Shown: one piece after another, positions 28,264-36,340 of the stretch
Numbering within the stretch: the first letter of the stretch is position 1
Layout of the letters: every line of letters begins with the position of its first letter
Assembly: GCA_014762625.1 (NCBI GenBank)
Contig: JABURQ010000162.1
Location: 1-64,000 of the forward strand
DNA: 64,000 nucleotides
Direction of reading: 5' to 3'
DNA from: Planctomycetaceae bacterium
GTDB lineage: Bacteria; Planctomycetota; Planctomycetia; Planctomycetales; Planctomycetaceae
Position numbers and translations under genes: made by a program
Notes under the pieces: model-generated
What the model was told of the DNA's origin: nothing
Seen by the model: only the letters and a program-made list of their open reading frames with translations
Databases searched by the model: none

Positions 28264-29580
28264 ATGACCAATCTGATTGACAAACTGAACGACAAGACGG
28301 CACTCATCGGCATTATCGGCCTGGGATATGTCGGATTGCCGCTGGCGAACGCCTTCATCCGGTCCGGCTTCCGGGTCCTCGGTTTCGATACCGACCCCGC
28401 CAAAGTCGAAAAACTCGCGCGAGGAGAAAGCTATATCAAGCATCTGGAGTCTGCCACGATTGCAGACTGGATACAGCAGGAACAGTTCGAGGCAACTTGC
28501 GAGATGTCTCGACTCAGCGAACCGGACGTCCTGCTGATCTGCGTCCCGACGCCGTTAACCGACACGCGCGATCCCGATCTCCGTTACGTCGCCTCCACGA
28601 CCGCCCAGATTGCGAAAGTTCTCCGCCCCGGACAACTGGTCGTTCTGGAAAGCACCACTTACCCCACCACCACGCGCGATGTCTTGTTGCCGATTCTCGA
28701 TCAATCGGAACTGGAGTGCGGCAAAGATTATTTTCTGGCCTACAGCCCCGAGCGCGAAGATCCCGGCAACGCCCAATTCTCCGCCGACCGGATTCCGAAA
28801 GTCGTGGGAGGAATCGACGACGCCAGCCTCAAAGCTGCGGTGTCGTTGTACGAACAGGCGATCGTGGAGGTCGTTCCCGTCTCCTCGACCGAAGTGGCCG
28901 AGGCCTGCAAGATTCTCGAAAACACCTACCGCGCGGTGAACATCGCCCTCGTCAACGAACTGAAAATGCTCTACGACCGGATGGGGATCGACGTCTGGGA
29001 AGTGATTGAAGCCGCGAAGACCAAGCCGTTCGGATTTCAGGCGTTCTATCCGGGGCCGGGTCTCGGCGGACACTGTATTCCCATCGATCCGTTTTATCTC
29101 AGTTGGCTGGCCAAAAAACAGGGACTCTCCACCCGCTTCATCGAACTCGCGGGCGAAATCAATTCCGGCATGCCGGAGTATGTCATCCAACGGCTCTCCG
29201 AATTTCTCAATGAACGGGGAAAACCGATCAAGGGGTCGAAAATCTGTCTACTCGGCGTGGCCTACAAGAAAGATGTCGATGACCCGCGCGAATCTCCCTC
29301 GTTTGTGTTGCTGGAAAAACTGCTGGAACGGGGGGCCGAGTTGACCTATCACGACCCACACGTCCCCGTCTTGCCGTCGATGAGAAAACACAATCTACCG
29401 GAAATGACCAGCCGGGAACTGACCCCCGAGTTTCTCTCGAAACAGGACGCCGTCCTGATCGCCACGGATCACGCGGCGGTCGATTACCCGAATGTGGTGC
29501 AACATGCTCCTCTGGTGATCGACACCCGCAACGTCACACAAGGGATCTCCCCCGTCAACGATAATATCCGCCGCTGTTGA
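28264..29580 (+). CDS. Nucleotide-sugar dehydrogenase (UDP-GlcNAc/UDP-hexose 6-dehydrogenase type)
   Basis: A 438-residue cytoplasmic enzyme that oxidises the C6 of a UDP-sugar to the uronic acid with two NAD+. It shows the Rossmann motif IGLGYVGLPLANAFIRSGF (~19-37), FLAYSPEREDPGNA (~158), and the substrate-binding/catalytic motif GPGLGGHCIPIDPFYL (~263-278) with the nucleophilic Cys. CLLGVAYKKDVDDPRESPS (~330) is in the C-terminal domain. The sequence is of the WbpA/TviB (UDP-N-acetylglucosamine dehydrogenase) branch rather than the short Ugd branch. Product would feed cell-surface polysaccharide synthesis. It starts 32 bp after the CehA gene. No other glycan-synthesis gene is adjacent. Confidence 0.9.
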   Translation: MTNLIDKLNDKTALIGIIGLGYVGLPLANAFIRSGFRVLGFDTDPAKVEKLARGESYIKHLESATIADWIQQEQFEATCEMSRLSEPDVLLICVPTPLTDTRDPDLRYVASTTAQIAKVLRPGQLVVLESTTYPTTTRDVLLPILDQSELECGKDYFLAYSPEREDPGNAQFSADRIPKVVGGIDDASLKAAVSLYEQAIVEVVPVSSTEVAEACKILENTYRAVNIALVNELKMLYDRMGIDVWEVIEAAKTKPFGFQAFYPGPGLGGHCIPIDPFYLSWLAKKQGLSTRFIELAGEINSGMPEYVIQRLSEFLNERGKPIKGSKICLLGVAYKKDVDDPRESPSFVLLEKLLERGAELTYHDPHVPVLPSMRKHNLPEMTSRELTPEFLSKQDAVLIATDHAAVDYPNVVQHAPLVIDTRNVTQGISPVNDNIRRC

Positions 29581-29758
29581 GGAGAATCCGCTGATCGGTC
29601 AGCTTGGGTGCTGAAAGATATTCTCCCCTGCAGGAAGCCGTTGGTAAGACTGTACCTACGAGAATTCGTCTGATATGATGCCCGAACTCAGCGAGACTGA
29701 GTCGCAATGTTCATTTCGACGACGAACACTTTTCTGCGGAGTGTGTCGTCATCATTAG

Positions 29759-29916
29759 CAGCGTGTTGAGAAACGGATTTATCGCGAGAATGAGAGTTTT
29801 GAGTTGAACACAAGGAAGAAATTCGCAGGTGAATCCAATGATTCATCGAGAATTTGTGACGAAGTGACTCAGTTCAAAAATCCATTCGCAGCAAAATCGA
29901 GTTTTTCAACGGGCTG
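29759..29916. repeat. MITE-like dispersed repeat, copy 1
   Basis: A 158-bp non-coding element matching 53101-53259 along its whole length. The ends are imperfect inverted repeats: left CAGCGTGTTGAGAAACG, right (reverse complement) CAGCCCGTTGAAAAAC. The flanking tetranucleotides are TTAG and CTAG, both fitting Y-TA-R. No open frame inside. Likely a miniature element mobilised by an IS with similar ends that is not in this window. It ends 11 bp before the tRNA-Leu gene. Confidence 0.72.
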
Positions 29917-29927
29917 CTAGCCCTCTT

Positions 29928-30013
29928 GCCGGAGTGGCGGAATTGGCAGACGCACGGGACTTAAAATCCCGGGACCGGTTACGGTCGTGCGGGTTCGAGT
30001 CCCGCCTCCGGTA
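29928..30013 (+). tRNA. tRNA-Leu (anticodon UAA)
   Basis: An 86-nt class II tRNA. Acceptor GCCGGAG pairs with CTCCGGT (one G-U) and A is the discriminator. The anticodon arm is CGGGA-CTTAAAA-TCCCG (TAA), with a long variable arm (GGACCGGTTACGGTC) as required for leucine. The T-arm contains GGTTCGAGTCC. The CCA end is not encoded. The D-loop region AATTGGCAGA is normal. Confidence 0.96.
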
Positions 30014-30024
30014 CTGATTGCAGA

Positions 30025-30309
30025 TTGTTATCGGGAGAGAGGCACGGCCGGGTGCCCTGTTCAACATTTTTGGTGCCATGCCCTCGCTTGCGTGGACATG
30101 CAGTTTTTCAAGCCAGCATACACGAACCGACCGAAGCCATCATCACCCAGGTGGCAGGACAAATCTACGCCGCCTACATCTCGACCGGCAAGGTGATTGA
30201 AGGATCCGAAGCAGAGTGGATGACCCGCTCCATTCGCGAAGCACTCCGCATCGCCCGCACGGTCGATGACAGGGTTCACGGAGCATTACAACGAGCGCCG
30301 GGCTCATAG
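30025..30309 (+). pseudogene. Probable remnant of a small conserved protein
   Basis: An open frame of up to 94 codons beginning with a TTG. Its first ~30 codons read like non-coding sequence. The following ~55 residues look like a genuine small soluble protein (AIITQVAGQIYAAYISTGKV, then EAEWMTRSIREALRIARTVD), with regular amphipathic helices. There is no ribosome-binding site, and the nearest good ATG (MQFFKP, ~30100) is in another frame. This suggests a 5' truncation or frameshift. It lies directly after tRNA-Leu, a common integration spot. Confidence 0.4.
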
Positions 30310-30322
30310 CTCGCTCAAGTTC

Positions 30323-30439
30323 ATGCCGCCCATTGGTGGTGACCCACCACCTGGGAACCAGGACATCAATCTGCATGAGATCGTTTGCCGGAAAGACCTC
30401 GGTGGCGTGATCAAGTCGTACGAACGACGAGCCGCGTAA
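30323..30439 (+). pseudogene. Short gene remnant (38 codons)
   Basis: ATG to TAA frame reading MPPIGGDPPPGNQDINLHEI and ending GGVIKSYERRAA. The C-terminal end (basic, RRAA) and the absence of a ribosome-binding site suggest the 3' tail of a lost larger gene. Mobile-element origin is a guess. The following stretch to 30648 shows nothing recognisable. Confidence 0.3.
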
Positions 30440-30648
30440 GACTTCTCAGTCTCGTCAATCTCTCCGGTCACTGCGATGAAGGTGCGCCTTGATTACGACG
30501 ATACACTAAAAAACGTCACTTCTGAGACGATTTCGACGGCTCTGATTCGTGCCTGTGCACTCTGAAAGTCAGTTCTGGTTGTCAAAGATCAGTTTTGATA
30601 ACGACTTAACTCCGTTCGGTGTTTTTTGACCCCACGATATGACACATT

Positions 30649-31188
30649 CTAATAATTCCATGAATAAACGATTATCTCTCCTTGGACCGGCTGAACGACA
30701 ATGACTCCTCCTTGCGACGAATAATTGTGCGAGTATGGGAACTCTACCTTCCAGAAATAAGCGTTGGGAGATTCATGATACTTATCAAGTTTTCCACGGC
30801 TTGGGAAGTCTTTACCAATCGCTTCAACATCTGACGCTTTGATGAATTTTGCTTCATGTTTTGATTTGAGTTCGCGCATCCATTTTTTAAGGCGTTCAGA
30901 CTTGTCTTCATGATGAATTGCAAGTTCAGAGTAATTATCACTGTCGGAACCGAAATTTTCGGATGCTCTGGACTGGTGGCGAAGGCAAACGCATTCAGGA
31001 GGGGCCTTTATTCCCATGCGCCAAAGATGCCGCTCGCATTCGTTGAGGTGAAATCCCAGTAGATAATATGCAAAAGGGGATAACAACAACCAGGTAATGG
31101 CCGATATGGCGACCGCTTTCAGGTAAGACTTGACCAAAGAACGGGTTGGATCAGAAATGCTCTTTGCTGGGGTCTCTGGGGTATCCAT
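30649..31188 (-). CDS. Membrane-anchored hypothetical protein in the RHS array
   Basis: A 179-residue protein of unknown family. One clear membrane segment lies near the N-terminus (~24-45, AVAISAITWLLLSPFAYYLL). A soluble, charged region follows (~46-179) with several Cys/His (ECERHLW, ECVCLRHQ) and a Lys/Glu-rich helix (HHEDKSERLKKWMRELKSKH). GGAG stands 9 nt before the start. It lies immediately after the truncated RHS tip A and overlaps its run-out frame. By position it could be the partner (immunity) gene of that lost RHS toxin. Base composition is more A/T-rich than the chromosomal neighbours. Confidence 0.6.
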   Translation of the reverse strand: MDTPETPAKSISDPTRSLVKSYLKAVAISAITWLLLSPFAYYLLGFHLNECERHLWRMGIKAPPECVCLRHQSRASENFGSDSDNYSELAIHHEDKSERLKKWMRELKSKHEAKFIKASDVEAIGKDFPSRGKLDKYHESPNAYFWKVEFPYSHNYSSQGGVIVVQPVQGEIIVYSWNY

Positions 31189-31475
31189 CTGACGCTGCTC
31201 CTGTTAGCTCGTAATCTGTCCAACCACAAACGATTCCCCCAGGCATCGTACGTGAACTCATCGGTGACGGCTTCTGTCTCGTCCGTCACGGTGCGGGTCG
31301 AGCCGAGAGCATCATAGTGGTACGTCAGCGTTTCGCCGGTGGAGACCTCTTCCTGGCTGATCAGGTGCGTGTAAGCGTCCGGCTCATTCGTGTAGAGCCG
31401 ATTGATTGTATCGGTCTCATCCGCCTCGGCCAGATACTGATTGCCGTCGTAAATGTAACGGGTGGTGGTGACCAT
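31119..31475 (-). pseudogene. RHS tip cassette A, truncated
   Basis: Begins MVTTTRYIYDGNQYLAEAD with CGAAGGAG 7 nt upstream. It runs through the RHS-core lead-in (RLYTNEPDAYTHLISQEEVS, TDEFTYDAWGNRL), nearly identical to 33395-33638. Homology stops abruptly after AWGNRL at ~31228. The expected hyper-conserved DPLGF...DPSG core and toxin are missing; the frame continues 36 residues in unrelated sequence, overlapping the next gene. A recombination or deletion product. Confidence 0.78.
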
Positions 31476-31566
31476 CGCATGGCTCCTTCGAAGTTGTACT
31501 GTAATGTCCAGATACGGACAGGGAAACAGCATTCTTCAAGTTGCTGTCGGGAATGGTGTTATCGCC

Positions 31567-31790
31567 TCAACTTTGCTTTTCCACGCGAATGCCGTCCGGG
31601 TTAAACGACATTGTCTCCCGGCTTAACGTTGGCAACTGGATAAGCGTGTTTTTGTTCTCGTAATCCCAACTGTAGGTGGTCAGATCGCCGTTCGGCTCCT
31701 CGACGATCTGCTGATTGCCGTCCGCGTCGAACATATAGGTCGTCGTGCCGTTGGCATCGAGGTCCACCTTTAAGTGGCTGTACCGACTCA
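31567..31790 (-). pseudogene. RHS repeat fragment A (upstream module)
   Basis: About 73 codons of RHS/YD repeat: YMFDADGNQQIVEEPNGDLT, TYSWDYENKN, SFNPDGIRVEKQS, then a stop. It matches 33711-33838. In an intact RHS gene this would continue directly into the YIYDGNQ segment. Here a ~90-bp unrelated spacer (31476-31566) intervenes. Its 5' boundary coincides with the end of the 176-codon membrane protein gene. Confidence 0.72.
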
Positions 31791-32318
31791 TATAACAGGG
31801 AAACTTATAGACAATTGTACGTACCATGCGAGATGAAAAACAGTTGCGCAGAATCCAACAGAAAGGTCAGGCAGTAACTCTCGCTTAAACGAAATCAGAT
31901 TGATCGCAATAATATACACCATAAATATAACGTAAATAGGATGAAATATAAAGTCCATCAGCACGATAGTATAAATGCTTAGTGGGGGAGCTGTAGTTAA
32001 CCACAGAGCTAGCATTACAAACAACACATGCATTATATTCATTGATGCAAGGCTATGAGACTGGCTGGCTCGTTGGCTAAATGAACGCAATAAGAACAAA
32101 AAGGGCTGACTTAATGATATAATAATAACTAAATTAAGTAAGAAGTATTGCGTGCGTACTAGAGTGCTGCTTCCGGCGGGGATTGGCCAGAGAGTATACG
32201 TTAATACTGAATACAGTATGAGAATCTCATAAGCTACTGCCAAAATAATTCGTACAGAGTTCATAGTCATAGCGTGAGTACATCCACTGTGGTGCAATCG
32301 TGTGCATATCTCGCTCAT
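31788..32318 (-). CDS. A/T-rich multi-pass membrane protein between RHS cassettes
   Basis: A 176-residue very hydrophobic protein with about five membrane segments (~22-45, 58-82, 97-112, 115-140, 150-172). No family recognised. Codon use and composition are markedly A/T-richer than the surrounding genes (ATA, TTA, AAT frequent), a sign of transfer. It follows the intact RHS tip B in transcription order (199 bp downstream). That is where immunity genes sit in RHS systems, so it is a candidate immunity protein (inference). An internal start at codon 17 (MTMNSV) is possible; no good ribosome-binding site seen for either. Confidence 0.55.
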   Translation of the reverse strand: MSEICTRLHHSGCTHAMTMNSVRIILAVAYEILILYSVLTYTLWPIPAGSSTLVRTQYFLLNLVIIISLSQPFLFLLRSFSQRASQSHSLASMNIMHVLFVMLALWLTTAPPLSIYTIVLMDFIFHPIYVIFMVYIIAINLISFKRELLPDLSVGFCATVFHLAWYVQLSISFPVI

Positions 32319-32516
32319 GAATGAGTGATGAAATGTATGTATGTGCCATAAGCCATATGGTCTAAGCGATTGATAGCGTAATCATGTGACGTAGTTCTGT
32401 GACGCATATTACAACTCATCCCCCAACCCTGTCCGGCTTTTCTTTGAGTCTGTGAAACACAGCATTTCGCACGTAAAAATATGGTTTTAGGACCGCTTCT
32501 ACTGGTTTGTTGCAGC

Positions 32517-33638
32517 TTATTTATACGGAGCATGTCTGCCGGGTCCTCGACTCGGAGGATGGGGGAAACTTGGTAATCGGTCCGGTTTCGGGGCACGCTT
32601 AGGAGGTGAAGAAGGCTTGGGGAATGGTGGTTTTGGGCACTCGCATAGTCCCCATTCTACGCAGCATTGCGTAAGCAGGCCACTCCCACCGAAAAGGCCT
32701 CCCCCAACAATTCCATACTTCTGGCAGCATTCTGCGTTCCATCCAACAGGATCTACGTTCCATGGTGTGTTGTCTGGTGCTGTCGACACTTGACATGCCT
32801 CGGTCAAGCATCTGAGACTCCAATTACTGTTTCGATTTAGAAGGGTGTATTCAGTTTTTGCGTTGATAAAACCATCGTAATAATTTTTTAAGCATCGGCA
32901 TGTTGAGTCTGGATAAAACAGTTCGTCACCTTGGTCTGCATCGGAGACAGGCCTATTCAGAAAATGATTTGGAGGATTTATTCCGCCTGTTATAGGTCCG
33001 CCAGTCGGTATAGGAATGTCTCTTGTAGGCCAAAAATCTAACCAGAAAGGACTTCCTTTTGTCTTCTTTGGTTCGCCAAAATGCTGATCAGTCGTAATAG
33101 TTAACCCGCAATGCAATATGTCAGACTCATAACCTTTATGGTCAACACCAAAACAATGTATGCCTATTTTGCACAAGAGCCCGCTTGGATCAATTAGCAA
33201 TAATGGACGATTCGACACATACCCATATACATTCAGCCCATCGACGAACCCGAGGGGATCCATGCTCCCCCAGCGGCCTGTGCTCGGCTGATACGTCCTG
33301 GCCATCACGTAATACGAATCCGTGGCATCTTCCCGGTAGTAGCCGTGTTCACCCACGTACTGAAACGGAATGTCGTTCGTGCCTGTTCGTGACAGCCGGT
33401 TCCCCCAGGCATCGTAGGTGAACTCATCAGTGACGGCCTCTGTCTCATCGGTCACAGTGCGGGTCGAGCCGACAGCGTCGTCGTGATAGGTCAGCGTTTC
33501 ACCCGTGGAGACCTCTTCCTGGCTAATCAGGTGAGTGTAAGCGTCCGGCTCGTTCGTGTAGAGCCGGTTAATCGTATCGGTCTCATCCGCCTCGGCGAGA
33601 TATTGGTTGCCGTCATAGATGTAATTGGTCACCGACAT
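32517..33638 (-). CDS. RHS repeat-associated core protein, tip cassette B with Cys-rich C-terminal domain
   Basis: A 373-residue orphan RHS tip. Residues 1-155 are the RHS core: MSVTNYIYDGNQYLAEADET, YYREDATDSYYVMARTYQP, and the hallmark GRWGSMDPLGFVDGLNVYGY ending LLLIDPSG. That point is where RHS proteins are cleaved and the variable toxin starts. The tip (~156-373) is Cys-rich (about 14 Cys), with LHCGLTITTDQHFGEPKK early and NRNSNWSLRCLTEACQ later. This His-then-Asn/Cys order is reminiscent of permuted papain-like folds, but that is tentative. It ends in a Pro/Lys-rich tail. The start at 33638 gives AAGGAG 8 nt upstream; the ATG two codons earlier is too close. A full-length RHS shell is absent. 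Confidence 0.82.
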   Translation of the reverse strand: MSVTNYIYDGNQYLAEADETDTINRLYTNEPDAYTHLISQEEVSTGETLTYHDDAVGSTRTVTDETEAVTDEFTYDAWGNRLSRTGTNDIPFQYVGEHGYYREDATDSYYVMARTYQPSTGRWGSMDPLGFVDGLNVYGYVSNRPLLLIDPSGLLCKIGIHCFGVDHKGYESDILHCGLTITTDQHFGEPKKTKGSPFWLDFWPTRDIPIPTGGPITGGINPPNHFLNRPVSDADQGDELFYPDSTCRCLKNYYDGFINAKTEYTLLNRNSNWSLRCLTEACQVSTAPDNTPWNVDPVGWNAECCQKYGIVGGGLFGGSGLLTQCCVEWGLCECPKPPFPKPSSPPKRAPKPDRLPSFPHPPSRGPGRHAPYK

Positions 33639-33710
33639 GGCCATGACTCCTTTTCGTGATTATCTGTTTATTGATGTCCTGTTGCAAGACATATTCGTAA
33701 CCCCTTGCTA

Positions 33711-33838
33711 TCACGACTCTTTTCGCACGCGAATGCCGTCCGGGTTAAACGACATCGTTTCCCGGCTTAACGTTGGCAACTGGATCAGCGTGTTTTTGTT
33801 CTCGTAATCCCAACTGTAGGTGGTCAGACCGCCGTTCC
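33711..33838 (-). pseudogene. RHS repeat fragment B (upstream module)
   Basis: About 42 codons matching fragment A (GLTTYSWDYENKN, TLIQLPTLSRETMSFNPDGI, ending RVRKES and a stop). It is cut at its 5' end near 33838, about 45 bp from the terminator of the neighbouring oxidoreductase gene. It is separated from RHS tip B by an unrelated ~70-bp spacer, as in cassette A. Confidence 0.72.
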
Positions 33839-33882
33839 CTAACCGAGTCGGTCACAGCAGCGATGATAGAGACAGTGCGCAC

Positions 33883-33911
33883 AAAAAAAGCCGACGGAAG
33901 AATCCGTCGGC
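33883..33911 (-). terminator. Rho-independent terminator of the second Gfo/Idh gene
   Basis: GCCGACGGA-TTCT-TCCGTCGGC (perfect 9 bp) followed by seven T on the minus strand, 30 bp after the stop. Confidence 0.93.
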
Positions 33912-33940
33912 GGGAGTTTTGTCGAGTGTCTGTTACAGTC

Positions 33941-35230
33941 CTAGACGAACGGAGTTCGACCGGGGATCGAGACAGGTCGCATCGGCAGGTCTCCCCATTC
34001 GTAACTTTCGGGGGAGAGGTCGAGTTTCGAGTTCAGGCACTCTTCCCAGGTCAGTTGCTTGCCGGTGTAGGCCGACATACGACCCGCAATCGCCATCAAC
34101 GAGCTCATCGACATGTAGTAGCCGTTGTTGATCGGTTTGCCTTCGCGGATGCTGGCGAAGAATTCGTCGTGCTCGATCTGGTACATGTTGCCGCTCGGGC
34201 CTTTGTAACGCCAGATCAGCTCACCGTTCCAGTCGTAGATGCGATGCTTGAAGACATCGACGCGACCTTTGGTGCAGAAGATATGATCCGAAACGTCGTT
34301 CGTCGAACCGCTGAAGTGACGGCAGCGAGCAAACGCTTTCACGCCGCTATCGTATTCGTAGACGACGTTGAAGTGATCGTAAATATTGCCGTACTTGGGA
34401 TCGGTCCGTTGGATGCGTCCTCCCGTTCCGGAGACGGAGACGGGCGTTTCATCGAGCATGGCCCACGCCATCTTGTCGAGACTGTGGACGTGCTGTTCGG
34501 TGTTGAAGTCACCCGAGAGCCAGGTGTAGTAATACCAGTTCCGCATCTGGTACTCCATGTCGCTGTCGCATTCGTCGCGCGTCGCCCGCGGATCCCAGAC
34601 GCCGCCCGAATTGTAACTGCATTGCATGGCGGTGATGTCGCCGGCGGTTCCTTCGTGAATCTGCTCGAAGGTAGCCCGCATGCCGGGGTGATAACGCCAG
34701 CAGAGACCGGAGACAATCGAGAGACCCTTTTCGGCAGCGAGATCGCAGGTCTCCAGGACGGAACGAATGCCTTTCGCATCGACGCCGACCGGTTTTTCGA
34801 CGAAGACGTGCTTGCCGGCTTCGACGGCGGCCCGCAACTGCATGGGTCGGAAGTGCGGCGGAGTCGCCAGCAGGACGACGTCGCAGGAATCGATCACTCC
34901 TTTGTAAGCATCGAAACCGACGAATTTGTGATCGGCATCGACGGTCACGCGGTCGCCGATCGAAGAGGCTTTGATGTTGGCCAGTCCGGCTTCCAGGCGA
35001 TCTTCGAAGGCATCCGCCACCGCGTGCAATTCGGTATGCTGGTCGGCAGTCAACGCCTGAGCGGCGGCTCCCGAGCCTCGCCCACCGACGCCGATCAGAC
35101 CGACTTTGAGCGTCCCCGTCCCCTGGGCGTGAACCGCGGTTTGCAATTGAGACGTTAAGCCGGCCGCCAAGGCAGCCGTGGTCCCCGTCTTCAGAAAATC
35201 ACGTCGGGAGGAATTTGATTGATCGGACAT
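33941..35230 (-). CDS. Tat-exported Gfo/Idh/MocA-family oxidoreductase
   Basis: A 429-residue NAD(P)-dependent oxidoreductase. The Tat signal SSRRDFLKTGTTAALAAGLT (residues 7-26) indicates export. The Rossmann motif is LKVGLIGVGGRGSGAAAQAL (~41-60). Catalytic KHVFVEKPVGVDAKGIR (~133) contains the intact EKP motif, and EKGLSIVSGLCWRYHPG follows. C-terminal half is the usual alpha/beta substrate domain, starting near the NNGYYMSMSSLMAIAGRM region. Carbohydrate or cyclitol oxidation is the family norm; substrate unknown. The first Tat oxidoreductase (10748-12085) is only distantly similar, so this is not a recent duplicate. Confidence 0.91.
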   Translation of the reverse strand: MSDQSNSSRRDFLKTGTTAALAAGLTSQLQTAVHAQGTGTLKVGLIGVGGRGSGAAAQALTADQHTELHAVADAFEDRLEAGLANIKASSIGDRVTVDADHKFVGFDAYKGVIDSCDVVLLATPPHFRPMQLRAAVEAGKHVFVEKPVGVDAKGIRSVLETCDLAAEKGLSIVSGLCWRYHPGMRATFEQIHEGTAGDITAMQCSYNSGGVWDPRATRDECDSDMEYQMRNWYYYTWLSGDFNTEQHVHSLDKMAWAMLDETPVSVSGTGGRIQRTDPKYGNIYDHFNVVYEYDSGVKAFARCRHFSGSTNDVSDHIFCTKGRVDVFKHRIYDWNGELIWRYKGPSGNMYQIEHDEFFASIREGKPINNGYYMSMSSLMAIAGRMSAYTGKQLTWEECLNSKLDLSPESYEWGDLPMRPVSIPGRTPFV

Positions 35231-35425
35231 TTTGGTCTCCGGTATTAGCGGGATTGAGGAGTGGTTTCAGGTGGGAAATCTCACTATATCATACCGGATA
35301 ATGAATTCAGAGTCGGAAATCTGAATTGCGCGTTTTCTGAATATTTTGCCTTCCGGCTGAACGACCCGAATTGAGAGCGCCGTCAGCAGCGACTATGATG
35401 CACCGATTCTCGATCGAGACTCCTC

Positions 35426-36331
35426 ATGAACGAACAAATCGCCTGGCTCAACGGAGAGTATCTCCCCTTTTCCGAGGCCGCTCTCCCTCTCAGCGACTCG
35501 GGGATCGTTCACGGCGATGCTGTGACCGAAATGCTGCGAACGTTTCGTCAGCAACCGTTTCGAGTGGCTGAGCATCAGGATCGGTTTCGACATTCGCTTG
35601 CAGCATCGCTGCTGGAATGTCCGTATGCGGATGAGGAATTGAGCGAAGTCATTGAGCAAGTGGTTCGTCGTGCGACAGAAGACCTCCCCGGAGAAACTGA
35701 TCTGGGCGTGATCCTGTTTGGGACGGGTGGCCCCAATGTCACCTATGTGGGGAAGTCGGCAGCCTCCGCCCCCACAATTTGCGTCCATACATTTCCCCTC
35801 CATTTTGAGTTGTGGAAAGAAGCTCTGCTTCAGGGACAGCATCTGGTCGTGTCAGAACATCCCGCCATTTCAGTCGATTCGCTCGATCCGACGATCAAAT
35901 CGCGCAGTCGAATGCACTGGCGGATTGCCGACCGGAAGGTGCGGCGACAGGTGCCGGGGGCGTCGGCCCTGTTCGCCACCCGCGAGAAGCAGATCACCGA
36001 GACGAGTAGCGGCAATCTGTTCGCGGTCCTGAATCGGGAGATCGTCACGCCACCGGCGGAGTTTGTCCTGAACGGGATCAGTCGTCAGATGGTCATCGAG
36101 CTGTCCCGACAACTTGACTGGCCGGTGACGGAACGGCCTCTCCTGGTTGAAGAAGCGTTGGAGGCGGAGGAACTGTGGACGTCTTCGACCCCTTACTGCT
36201 TACTGCCCGTCACCCGATTGAACGATCGAGTGATCGGCAGCGGAGAACCGGGCGAACGTTACCAGCAGATCCTAAGTGCCTGGAGTGAACTGGTCGGGGT
36301 CGATCTCCGCGCTCAGCTTTTGAATGGATAG
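35426..36331 (+). CDS. Class IV PLP-dependent aminotransferase
   Basis: A 301-residue cytoplasmic fold-type IV PLP enzyme (branched-chain/D-amino-acid aminotransferase or 4-amino-4-deoxychorismate lyase group). It shows the usual start AWLNGEYLPFSEAALPLSDSG (residues ~5-25, here broken by family-typical substitutions). The PLP-lysine region is DPTIKSRSRMHWRIADRK (~150). The phosphate-cup signature is ETSSGNLFAVLNREIVTPP (~190) with the conserved Glu and Asn. LNGISRQMVIELS (~214) is also typical. Which member of the family cannot be decided without alignment. It is divergent from the Tat oxidoreductase and convergent with the TetR gene (10 bp). Confidence 0.86.
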   Translation: MNEQIAWLNGEYLPFSEAALPLSDSGIVHGDAVTEMLRTFRQQPFRVAEHQDRFRHSLAASLLECPYADEELSEVIEQVVRRATEDLPGETDLGVILFGTGGPNVTYVGKSAASAPTICVHTFPLHFELWKEALLQGQHLVVSEHPAISVDSLDPTIKSRSRMHWRIADRKVRRQVPGASALFATREKQITETSSGNLFAVLNREIVTPPAEFVLNGISRQMVIELSRQLDWPVTERPLLVEEALEAEELWTSSTPYCLLPVTRLNDRVIGSGEPGERYQQILSAWSELVGVDLRAQLLNG

Positions 36332-36340
36332 TACACACAC

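Noticed and set aside
33773-35158. 461-codon plus-strand frame
   Set aside because: It is the antisense shadow of the Gfo/Idh oxidoreductase gene, which has clear Tat and EKP motifs.
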